In this document: one piece after another, positions 10,601 to 22,600 of the stretch
How the letters are laid out: each line of letters begins with the position of its first letter
Numbering within the stretch: position 1 is the stretch's first letter
NCBI GenBank assembly: GCA_963575645.1
Contig: OY754470.1
Span: forward strand, 31,044,501 to 31,108,500
Direction of reading: 5' to 3'
Origin: Xanthostigma xanthostigma
Taxonomy: Eukaryota; Arthropoda; Insecta; Raphidioptera; Raphidiidae
Length of the DNA stretch: 64,000 nucleotides
The notes under the pieces: model-generated
Database searches by the model: none
What the model was told of the DNA's origin: nothing
Seen by the model: only the letters and a program-made list of their open reading frames with translations
Position numbers and translations under genes: made by a program

Positions 10601-13600
10601 ATATCTGGCACATTTATATTGCAAAAATTAAATATTTAAACTTTTATTGTAGTGAGTTACCAATAATACATGATTGAGATCCGTATCCGTGTCCGTATTC
10701 GTGGATCTGGATACTAATGATCCGTATTTGTTTCCGGATGTACATTTTTAACGATCTGGCACATCACTACTACCTATTATTAAGAATTTCACGTACATAA
10801 TGAAATTTAATATTGTAAAAGATCTGTTCAAGATCCGTCAAAAAGTAACGGATACAGATACGGATACAGATCTTTTTCTCCTTCGGACATCCGCGGATAC
10901 GGAAACTGATATCCGGCACATCACTAGTATGTAGACCTCTTATTACTTTTGAACGGAGTATTCAATTGAAACGCGGTTTGCGGCATCTGACGTGACTTTA
11001 CTGACTTTAGATTTCCTGAAAATTTCGAAATTTTCGGGCCAATAGATTTTGAGAAATCTCAAAAATACAAGTTTAGTAATTTTTAGAAATTTATTTTTTT
11101 CGAATATTAATTTCTAAACTACTAAACCGATTAATTCCAAAATTTAACCAGCTCTTATCCTCAAAAAACTGCGTCGATTTCCGTAAACTGCATCAAAATC
11201 GGTTCATGTGTTCAAGAGATATCGTGGTCGAAAAATTCGTAAAAGTTTTTTTTTTTAATTACTCGTTAAATTCTTATCAGATAGGTTTACTTGTAATAAA
11301 TTCCTTTCATAGGTTAAAAAAACTGCATCGATTTCCGCAAACCGCATCAAAATCGATTCGTGTGTTCACGAGATATCGTGAATGAAAAATTCGTAAGAAA
11401 GTGTTTTTTATTTTAAATTACCCGTAAAATTCTTATCAGATCAATTTTTTGCTATCAATTACTTTCTTAGGTTAAAAAAACTGCGTTAATTGCCGCAAAC
11501 CGCATCAAAATTGGTTCATTTTTCACGAGATATCGTGAACGAAAAATTCTTAAGGAAGTGTTTTAATTTGAGTTCGAAGAGCTAAACCTCTTACTATATT
11601 TTATATATTTTTGAGCGTTTTGAACTCGAAAATAGCGGGAAGTTTCTTCTTTTCAATTATTATCAAGAATTACTCTCTGTTACCACTATCGGTACACAGT
11701 AGTACACACTGCATACTGTATAGGGCTGTTAAAATGCTTTAAAATTGCCTACAGAAAATATTTAGTTCGAAATATGTAAGAGTGAAGAAACTTGGATTTA
11801 TTACTACGCGGTAGGTACTTGTCAAATTATGTACTTTAGAAGTGCCGACTAGTGTGTATGAAGACGTGTCTTGCAACTCGGCATTACTTGGCAAGTAAGC
11901 CTTGTTTACACTTTGATTAGTGCGAGTGCAAGTGATAAGTGATTACCTAGTGATTAGTGAGAGTGATTAGTAGTGCGAGTAGTGTCCAGCACTGTTTAGC
12001 TGTTGCGCTTAGTAAAATCAGTTAATTGTCGGGCATCGAACAGACAACAACTATGGACGAACAATCGCGCTTGCAATTGCAGGAAATAATTAAAGAAATA
12101 TTAAACGCGGTGGTATCTGAATACGAAGAACATGTGAAATTAGAACGTGCCACACCAAAAAGGGGCTCCTTTATTTTTGTATTTAGGGTCTTTACAATTG
12201 TAAAGACATTCATTTTTTAGATATTCTTCCACAAACTTACAGGTTGTATCTTCAGTCCACTTTGCCATTATTAAAACCGAAATACTGCATGCATATACAC
12301 TAGCGTCCCTTCAAGCACTAAACACTTGCTAAACAAAAAGTATGTCCAAACGTGTTTAGTGGCAGGCACGCTGCGAGTGAGGGGTGAAGGAAGGCACGAG
12401 GGGCAAGGCTACTCGCAAAAAAATAGAATACGCTCCTAATCACTCTACTTCGCTAAACACTAATCACTCGCACTAGTCAATTGCGGTCCAAACTTGTTTA
12501 GTACTAATCACTAAACACCTGCACTAATCACTCGCACTAAACACTAATCAAAGTGTAAACCGGCCTGTACTTGTAAATTTCCATTCATCATCAAATCGTC
12601 ACAAGTCAAAACCTCTCTTCTCTATGCACAAGTCAAAGCGGCGAGTCGGTGCTCGTTTCATTATTCGCTTCGTAACGCTGCCGCGTAAAATTATGTATGG
12701 CGTGATCTTAAACTGCACAAGTACTCGAGTCAACTCACTTGGCAAATGCCGCGTAGTAATTGAAAACAAATTTTAAAAATGTTACATTAGAGAAAGGGAA
12801 AGCTATGCTGGATTGCAGAAAGAATTGTCAAAAAATCTGATTTGACAGTGATCTTAGATTGTGAAAATACTGTAATAAAACTGTTCTAACTCGTGGTGGA
12901 AAATATTTATTTACAATAATGAAGCCTTAACAGAACAAATAAACATACAAACGAAAAAGTACTTTTCAAAACGTAACGTAATAAAACAACACATCCAACT
13001 AATAAAAAAATAATAACTAATGAAGAATACAAAGTCACTATACAACTCCATACACAAGATTATTTACAACACAGAAGCACACCAAAATGTATTTATTTAA
13101 CACTTATCTATTAACTATACAGGGTGTCCCTAAAAGGTCTTTACAAAAGCCTACCACATATTCTTCAGGCCAAAACAACTCGATACAAGCAAACTTACCT
13201 CAGTACAAAGTTGCTTAGTTTGGGCGCTAGACGGCTCTTAAGTTACAATTTTCAAATCGTTTTTGCTTTATAACTTTGAAACGGCTTATGAGATTTTACT
13301 CAAATTTGGTACGTTTGCATAGCTTTATTGGGCAATAAAACCCATATCATAATAATGATGAATATCATTCCATGGGCGTAGAACTTGATTTTTTCGATAA
13401 TTAAATATCTAAAACTATTTTTAAAATTTTGTAGAAACTATGTTAGTAATCGAATTTTATCAAGAGTACTTTTTTTGTATGAGTCGCGTGATCCAGATTT
13501 CATACTCAAACTGATTTTTTTCTATTGGCGTAGAAGTTTTAGATGTTTAATTATCGAAAAAATCAAGTTCTACGCCCTTGGAATGATATTCATCATTATT

Positions 13601-16600
13601 ATGATATGGGTTTTATTGCCCAATAAAGCTATGCCAACGTACCAAATTTGAGTAACATCTCATGAGCCGTTTCAAAGCTATAAAGCAAAAACGATTTGAA
13701 AATTGTAACTTAAGAGCCGTCTAGCGCCCAAACTAAGCAACTTTGTACTGAGGTAAGTTTGCTTGTATCGAGTTGTTTTGGCCTGAAGAATATGTGGTAG
13801 GCTTTTGTAAAGACCTTTTAAGGGACATCTTGTATACAGTTCTATTTATTTATTACACTATTATTTGCACAGTTCATTTATTTATTTATCTTTGAAGATT
13901 ATTTATGTTAAACTATTTATTTCGGCAGTTACCTGAGTACTGTTCACGGTACTCATTATTTATTTCGCGCACTGTTTGTATGACAGTCCCTGTGTGACAG
14001 CCTCCGTGTGACTGTGACTCCACTAAGCTATCCCGTGGTTTATATAAGCGCTGGATAGTTCTTTCCCTTGTTGCTTTTATTGTTGTCTGGAATTTGACAA
14101 CAAAGCCCCTTTTACCCACGCCTATTGTTGGAATAACAATTAAGCCGATTGTTGTTTCCCATAATAATCGGTGTGTCTTTGTTACAATGACGAGTCGATT
14201 GTCGTCTCACGAACTTCTTTGCCGAGTTTGTAACAATACATATTTCTCTAAATTCTCTATATAAAAAGCATAGATAGTAGAGTTTTAAATCGATCCTGCT
14301 CGAAAAATAATTGATCGATTGAAACGATATTTTTCTTAAACTGTGTATGCACTATGCATGTATTTAACATTGTTTCTTGGACAGTTAACACTTCGAAACA
14401 ATGTTTTTCTACGCATTTTGATCAAAATTTAGCTTGAAAAGTGGTCTTTTGCTATGTATAACTATCGTTTGTTTTCTGTTTGTACAATTAATTAATGTTC
14501 TAGAATCTAGATGACAAGGAGTTTGAGTGTGACATTAGACTGCTTCTGATATATGAAACTGTAATATTATATGATCACAATCATTGTCATTGTCAAATCA
14601 ATTGTTTTGACAATCCTTTCTGCAATCTAGCATAATGTAGTAAATATAGTTGCTATGTAGGTAAATACATAAAAAAAGTTACAAATTATTTTGATATAGT
14701 ATTTTGAATACAAAAAATAAAACAAACCAATGTAAACTAAGAGTAGTTGACTCAACTGATCTCTTGTTAATTCCCCTTTGGGCAACATCCATCTTCCGAT
14801 AATCAAAGTCAACATCAAAAATTGTTCTATTAGTGTAACCCACGTTTCTGTACTCAACTGTAAGTCTGGTAGTTTTATTTGAACCTGAAAAAAATTTTCA
14901 CTGTGTTATTTTTCACAAAAACGAGGATCGTTCATAAATTACGTAACGTTTTTATGGGTTTTTTTTATCCTCCCCCCTCCATTTGACATTCAGCTAGAGC
15001 CCATCCTTCCTAGTCCAAGAGACGGCTGCAGAAAATGTGTCGTCATAAGGTGGACGAACGAAAAAATTAGAGATGATAGTTAAGACCATAATTAAGAAAG
15101 ATCGCTAAGGTTGCCTGCGAAAATCCTGCCGAAACAATGTTTTTTTAATTTGTTTTGTTTTGTTTTGTTTTTTTTTTTTGAGGGGGAAATTCTTTTTACG
15201 AACACTCATGACGTAGTGTGGGACTCGGACCGAGGTCCCCTACCCACTAAAACCCCCTCTGTTTCACCCGTATCGTCACGCTGGAATCGCCTTTCGGCAT
15301 GCAATCAGGTAGACGACTGGTAATTATTTCACCGGAAGAAGACTTTAACTTTTACTTGGTGGCAACTGATTACCTCTTCTCCGCCATCCCTCGTTCTTCT
15401 CATTGTTCCTCATTATTTTGTTCATCAGTCCACTTACTGCTTCCCAAGCTGTTATCCGGTCAGTCATAACTGGTATTAGATTACGTACCGTCAATTCCAA
15501 TCCCAATCTAGTGTACGTTTCCCTTCTTGCTACTTCCCACCTCGAGCAATGAAAAAGGGTGTGCATTGCATCGTCCACTTCTCCGCAGTATGCGCACTCA
15601 TCACTGGCTATTTTCCCTACCCTTTTTAGGTAGCTCTTAAAACTTCCGTGTCCTGTTAGCACCTGCGTCATATAGTGGTCCACATTACGATGCTTACATG
15701 CCAACCATTCACTTATGTTGGGAATGAGCTCCTTTGTCCATTGTCCTACTAGCTCATTTTCCTCCCACTCTTCTTGCCACTCCTGAATGATTTTTTCCCT
15801 AATCTGGTTTCTTTCTCCTGTATCGTGTATCATTTTCCTTTCTTTTGCCTGTAGGTGTATGGGTACTACCCCGGCTATCACTTGGGCTGCCTTCGTGGAC
15901 ACAGTCTTATAGGCGCAGACCACTCTAAAACTGCCTTTCTTTGCACTCTCTCTATCATTGTTCTATATATCTGCTTCTCGAGTGCTCTGTGCCATACTGG
16001 GGCCCCATACAAGAGAACTGAATGAACTACCGCACACAGAGTATATCTTTTACTGGATCTTGGCCCCCCAATTTTTAATTTGTTTATCAGTTAATAGATC
16101 AGTGAAGTTAGCTTTTGACAAGGACAAAATTAATAACAGAAAACGAATGATGAGGAAGGGAAGAAACTGCCGTCAGAAATACAGAAAACAAAATTCAAAT
16201 GCGTAAAAGGCCGGAGGACTGTGGGGGTGCATTTTAGGGGTCAAACGTGGTTTTTCGTTATTTCCGGCGAAAATTGACCTCCAATCTAAAAATGTTGTAT
16301 AGCAATGTTGTAGGTATTAAAAGGATCTACAACTTTTATGAATATAACTTTTTCACAAACCTTAAAGATTCAAAGAAATATTGAAAAAAAACGTGTTTTT
16401 CGTTTTTAATTTTTTTCTCCTGCAAAAATGATTTTTTTTTCATGAAATTTTCAGGAGACTTACCTTTCTATGTCCTAAATAAGCTGTAATTTTTTATTTA
16501 AAAACGAAAAACACGGTTTTTTCAATATTTCTTTGAATCTTTAAGGTTATGTGAAAACGTTATATTCATAAAAGTTGTAGATCCTGTTAATACCTACAAC

Positions 16601-19600
16601 ATTGCCATACAACATTTTTCGATTGGAGGTCAACTTTCGCCGGAAATAACGAAAAACCGCGTTTGATCCCTAAAATGCACCCCCCACAGCACTCCGGCCT
16701 TTTACGCATTTGAATTTTTAGTTTTTGTATTTCTGACGGCAGTTTCTTCCCTTCCTCATCATTCGTTTTCTGTTATTAATTTTGTCCTTGTCAAAAGCTA
16801 ACTTCACTGATCTATTAACTGATAAACAAATTAAAAAAACATTGTTTCGGCAGGATTTTCGCAGGCAACCTTAGCGATCTGTCTTAATTATGGTCTTAAC
16901 TATCATCTCTAATTTTTTCGTTCGTCCACCTTATGACGACACATTTTCTGCAGCCGTCTCTTGGACTATCCTTCTCTAAAAGGTTATATTATACGTAACT
17001 TTTCATCTTTCCTCACTTCTCAGTACTCAAGCCTCAATTCAGATAGCTAAGAGCTAGTAATTTATACCTTACCAAAGAAGAAATGGCCGGTATGGCTCAA
17101 GTGTTGGGAGACAGTATTCCTAAATTTTTAAAAATGCTAAACCATTTAAGCTGAGATTTGGAGAGGTTGCAATTTATATATTCTTCCTATTAACGAAAAA
17201 AAGGCATGGCACACCTCGAAAAGGGAAAAGTGCCTGCCATATCACTTCAAAAATTGGAGTAAAATTTATTGGAAGTGACAAAGCTGAAACTGTATAAATT
17301 GTTACACTATTAGATAAATCTTAATATACCGGGTGTTCAAAAAGTCCCGCAATGCCTGAATATCTCAGAGAATTTAAGTTTTTTTGAAAAATGTTGCGAA
17401 TGAAAGCTGCTCAACTCGTTGCAATGTATTTTTTGGTCACAAAAATTCCTCCAAAAGGGCTGCCTTCGTGGGGGGGTAGGGGGTAACTCCGAAAGGTCGG
17501 CTTCCCTATTAGTTTGCTCCAGAATGTTCAGTACTCCGGAATTTTAAATCGAACGATAGGTCGAAAGTGGTATTGTTGAAAAGATCTTTAAAAATAAGCA
17601 AGTTTTGTAAGACATTTTTTTTTATTACTGCCATCCCTGTTAAGTAATATTCGTTTGAAATTATTAAATTGAAATGTCGTAATAACGAACTTAATTTTAA
17701 AAGTTGGCATTTAAAATCTAGTTAGCTAATTGAACAATGTCACAATAAGTTTTCAATAATAATTGCAATTGTTTTTTTTTTGTCGGAAAATACTTAGAGG
17801 TACTCATAGCATATCTAGAAGAGCTCAGCAGTGTTTAGAACACAGAGATATAAGTAACTAGAGTACGCTACTTCGTATCTTGCCATAAGTGAAAGTGTCC
17901 TCAGTTGAGAAAGAGAACGCTGCAGAAAACCCAGAAAAGCACATAGATTACATAGTTTTATAGATAGTTCACTTGACGTTCAAGGTCAAATTTAGTTTTT
18001 AGTTCTTCCTTAGGTCACTGATGCTAATGGCGTTACTGATGCTACTAGCGTTTCCATGGCTCCTCTATTAGACTATTACAAGCCCCCTATTCCCAGGTAC
18101 TAAACTGATAATTATTAAAATTATCAATTGGATTTTCAATTCATTATAAAAAAATAAATTGAATAAACACCTGAAAGGATAATATTTGTAGGTTTAGAAT
18201 AATATAAATTCTTACTTCTCTTCCAAATGATGATTTATTTAGACTAATTTCATATTTACAGTTTCATTATCAATTGAATATTAAATTACAAATTGTTAAC
18301 TTTATTTATGGTAAATATTTCATCTTTTTTAAAATATTAGCTATGGAAGTCCATTTATAAAAAAGAAATATTTGATCTCAAACACGAAAAAAATTATTAT
18401 CCAGTGATTTAAATTTCGCAGACATATAAATTCGAACCGGGGCCTGTGAATTAGTTCCATCTACAGCTGCTGCATATTCTAATATTCATAACGTGAACCT
18501 GCAACAAAATCAGAAGATTAAAGCGAATACTGAGAAAAACTTGTATTAAAATGGGTTGCATATTGGACAAAATTATAATAATTTGGTTTCAAGTCAACAC
18601 GAATTTTTAAGAAATGTATCTAAAAATATTAAATGCGTATTTTTTTGGATATTATATTTATATAAAATACTCGGAATATTACATGAGAATATTGTTGTTT
18701 GGATATTTATTGAAGGGGATATTAAATTAATAAAAACAGATTTCTTACCTTGTGATTACCAGAAAAAAAGTGTAGAATCTCACTTTAGGTTTTTCCACAG
18801 ACAATCCAAAACACTTTTCAGTAGTAAATATTATTATTAACTATAAAAATTACTATAAAAATAATAGATTTTGTTAACATTGATCGCTTGAACACAAAAT
18901 CGTTATCTATGGATGAAAAAATGACAGGAAAACAAAAATGAATTTTTGAAATGACAGTCAGTGAACTCTGGATCATTTACCTATAATTAAAATTAAAATA
19001 AAAAATCGATCGACGCGCCTTGCCGTGTCCTAAGGAAGAGTTAAATTAGAAATTCTAATGGAAGGTATACAAAGTGAGCATTGCCTGGAAAAGCAGATAT
19101 TTGTTTACTCAAATCAGCATTGTTTTGTATCATTAGTTACCATAGAGATAAGGAACTGAATTCTCTGTCTGAATTGCAAATACTTTCACGGCTCACTCGC
19201 GTACTCTAGTCAAATATCTCTAAGGTTTTAAAGTATAAAGAAGGCAGGGATGGCAGTAACAAAAAAAAAATGTCCTACAAAACTTGCTTATTTTTGAAAG
19301 ATCTTTTCAACAATACCACTTTCGATCTATCGTGCCATTTAAAATTCCGGAGTTCTAAACATTCTGGGGCAAACTAATAGGGAAGCCGACATTTCCGGAG
19401 GAAAAAAATATCACCATTCGATTCTTCATTAGGGCTTTGATAATACAGATTTTTGACACAACTCTCTACGACTAACCGTTTTCGAAAAAAACGACCGGTA
19501 CGGGTGGTCTGACTCACCTGTATATATAAACAAACTTTTACAAAAATGGTGCCAAAGTGTTTAGGAAGCTACGAAACGTCGAGAAATTTTGGTCCGAACC

Positions 19601-22600
19601 CTAGGTCCAGCCATCCGACCGACGCCAATAGTGTAACTAGTGCCTTATGGCAAATACACTAATAATCATGTAATCTATTTACATAACAAATTTCCACCGT
19701 GTGCCCATGTGATGGCTATATTACGGCCGAGGTGTGTTCGATGCTGACGAGAATCGACAAAGAACAATAAAGTTTTCAGGTTACTTATAATTGAAGTCAA
19801 CATGGGCGTACTCAAGAGTCTGGGGTAATGGAATAAAGTATGAAAATTAGTTAAGCTTACTTCAATGGTCACTACTAATCCCTTTTATTTTCCGTTAATG
19901 TTATTGAATTTTGGTGTCTAAAAATTACCCAAACCACTTTTAGAATTCTTGGACTACCAAACGTTTAAGATCAAATAACATGATAATCGGATGCCCTTAT
20001 TTTCTCTTATTAGCGGTGGGAGTTGCTTCAACGAATTCTAGTTAAATTAACTGTGAATCGTTCGTCAACGAAAAAACTTTTCCTGTGTTTAGAATTAATT
20101 AGTTGACGATTCAATTACTACACCTATCATTAACAAAACGTATGAAACTCCTTCAACCAATTGGATATCCGGACTATTCAATCATAAAATATCCGGTAAA
20201 AGAAAGTCGCACATTAATACCCTTTGAAAAATATCTCACATCAAAAATATTCAATGTCAAGAATATGCATTACTAAAAAGTCCATAAATTACCATATATA
20301 TTATGCTTTAAAAATTATCTTTAAACAATGATTTTATATTTCGTTGTTGCGTTCGTTGTATACCAATTTATTCTTACTACACTCTTGATTTGTCTTGGCA
20401 ACTTGATATCAGTTATTTTTGTCATTCAATTTGCACTCACGAACGTCAAGTTTACATAATATGTTTTTTTGATTATTTAAAACCAACCAAATACAAACAG
20501 TTTTTTTCGCAACGGTCCTGCCGATCGTTCTATATAGTTAATTATAAATTGTAAACTAGTTAACGAAATCAACTCTCATAATCTTGCTCCCTCCCTGAAC
20601 AAACCTCACGATACGTTCTTTGTATTTTATTGAAAGTTGTATTTTTTCATTGTTTGCTTTTGGCAAACGCTGTAATATTCAATAGCAAGAAATAGATTAA
20701 AAGCAGATTACCCCCAATAGACGATGAAGTTCATTGAGATCAGCGTTAGCAGTTATATTTAAAGTTTCCTCTCTCATTCTCAAACGCTTATCGACTTTAT
20801 CCAATTCCAGAAGCCAAATTGCTGGAACTACGCTGGTTAGATATAAAAATACTGATGGACAAAACCTAAAATACGAATATCAAAGCTAATTAAATTGAGT
20901 AAATAAGAGGAAGTTATAAATCATAAGAAATATAAGATAATTTAGAAACTGGATTAATGATTGATGTTTGATATCTAATGCTATTCATAAATATTAAATA
21001 TGGCGAGCGGCGTTAACCATTTAGTGTGTATGGGATAGATGGCGCATGTGCAAAAGATATATGTATATGCTATAACGATGTTTTTCTAATGGTGTACTTT
21101 TCATAACGGTTTAAGTATTATTCTATCAATTTTTACGAGGATGTTTTGTAAAATTTTTTTTTGTTTTTTGTTATTTGTGGCGAAACGAGACCTCATAGAG
21201 AAAAGTGTTTCAAACAAAAGTTGTAAATAATAAAAAAAAATAAAACTTTCATTCTATATACCTATTTTTCGACATAAGTTTGCGAGAAAATAACGAAAAA
21301 CCGATTTTTCTGTTTTTTATTTTTTTCTCGCGTGAAAATTATTTAATTTAATTGAAACTTTGTGAATGTACGTAATTATTTGCACACAATAAGCATGAAT
21401 TTTTTCAATTATGGAATATATTTTTCGAGATTTTACCATTTTTTTGAAAAAACACCCCTATCTTCCAAACAACTTTATTGATTTTTTTTTTGGATTTTGA
21501 TGTTGTAGTGGTGCTTATTTTTTTCGTCGAGATGTTTACTTTCAAATAATATATATCGATTTTAATGATTTATTGTTATTTAGCAGCATAAAATTGAGAA
21601 AAACCGAAAAAAATTGGTTGTCTGTAAAGTCGGTTTACGGACGATAGTTTTACGTGATAACGTATTCCGCTCGAATATCATATTTAATAATACATTACTG
21701 CGCTTTCGCTTGCACGCACAGGGTCAGGCGGAACGTTACGGAACGTTACACTTTTTCGTGCGTGCAGCTGGTGTTTCATCAATTTATAAGACGTTATCAC
21801 GTCAAAAACTTAGTCCATCATCTTTAGAAGTCCGCCATATTTTTCGAATTTGTTTCTGTTTTGTTCTGTTTTTGTAATACTATTGTATAACTTGTAACGT
21901 GGCAATGACCTAGTTGTCGACCCACCTATGTAAATAAAAAAAAATGTTTTTTCGAATCTCGAACTTGTCGATTTTTTCATTGTATTCAATTTTTTAGCAT
22001 ATTTATGTTAATAATTCATAATATTTTGATGAAAAAACTTACTTTGGTATAAAATAAATAAAGTTGAATGAAGTTCATCACGGAAAGGTAGGGAAAACTT
22101 CATGAAACTTAACATTTACATGGAAATTAAAAGTATACTATATTAATTTTCATAAGCTACACAAGCTTATAATTCAAAAATCAATAAAATAATTGTTAAA
22201 ATCTAATCAGTTTTTGGCCTCTTTTGTTGTGGTTCGTTTTCTTCATCGATCAAACTCTCAAATTTTGTATTATCTTCAAAATCATTGTCATTTTCAAGCT
22301 CTTCCACTTCGATGTCATTATTCTTTGCGGGCTCTTCATTAATATCTTCAGAATCACTTAAATCTACAAATACTTCTCTATCTCTATTTGAACAGTTCTC
22401 AGTTAAAATAATAAAAAAAAATTAATTATCACAATATCAAATAAATTACAGTCCGAGGGCTTTTTATGTAAGCGAGCTCTTGAAGACGCCGACGCACTGA
22501 TTGTTAATACTGCGATCCAATTAGCTAAACAAGATGATAAAACTGTAATAATCGTGGGTCAAGACACCGATTTACTAGTTCTTTTACACCAATTAAATTC

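Larger units (their letters stand above)
9449..10926. mobile_element. hAT-like non-autonomous element, 8-bp TSD GTATGTAG, with nested insertions
   Basis: Perfect 16-bp terminal inverted repeats (TAGTGATGTGCCGGAT) are flanked by GTATGTAG at 9441-9448 and 10927-10934. The body has runs of GATACGGATAC-like sequence. It is interrupted by a Harbinger-like MITE (about 9823-10165) and by a second copy of the same hAT family at 10391-10769. No transposase is visible. Confidence 0.85.
9277..11644. mobile_element. DNA-type repeat with TAACTTCCCGC/GCGGGAAGTTA termini, interrupted by a hAT element
   Basis: The left end TAACTTCCC and the right end GCGGGAAGTT match the ends of the uninterrupted copy at 26943-27856. 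Shared internal landmarks are CCCCGATTTTCG, AGATCTCGACGTTTTGAGGT, a GT microsatellite, AACGCGGTTTGCGGCATCTG, and three to four degenerate tandem blocks containing CCGCAAACCGCATCAAAAT. The hAT element at 9449-10926 sits directly after the GT microsatellite. No coding sequence is seen. Confidence 0.75.
11890..12580. mobile_element. PIF/Harbinger-type internally deleted element
   Basis: GTTTACACTTTGATTAGTG at the left (about 11913) reads inverted at about 12540-12560, and the subterminal regions carry many TGATTAGTG/CACTAATCA repeats. A MADF-like stub sits inside on the minus strand and a short plus-strand open frame (12026-12170) on the other. Two divergent open frames, one MADF/Myb-like and one transposase, are the known layout of PIF/Harbinger elements. 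Confidence 0.6.

Noticed and set aside
12026-12220. Independent host gene at 12 kb
   Set aside because: The frame ends in sequence antisense to the MADF stub and is bounded by transposon ends, so it was treated as an element remnant.
18556-18840. 94-codon open frame rich in hydrophobic and Lys residues
   Set aside because: AT-rich chance frame inside a degenerate foldback element; no motif or splice context.
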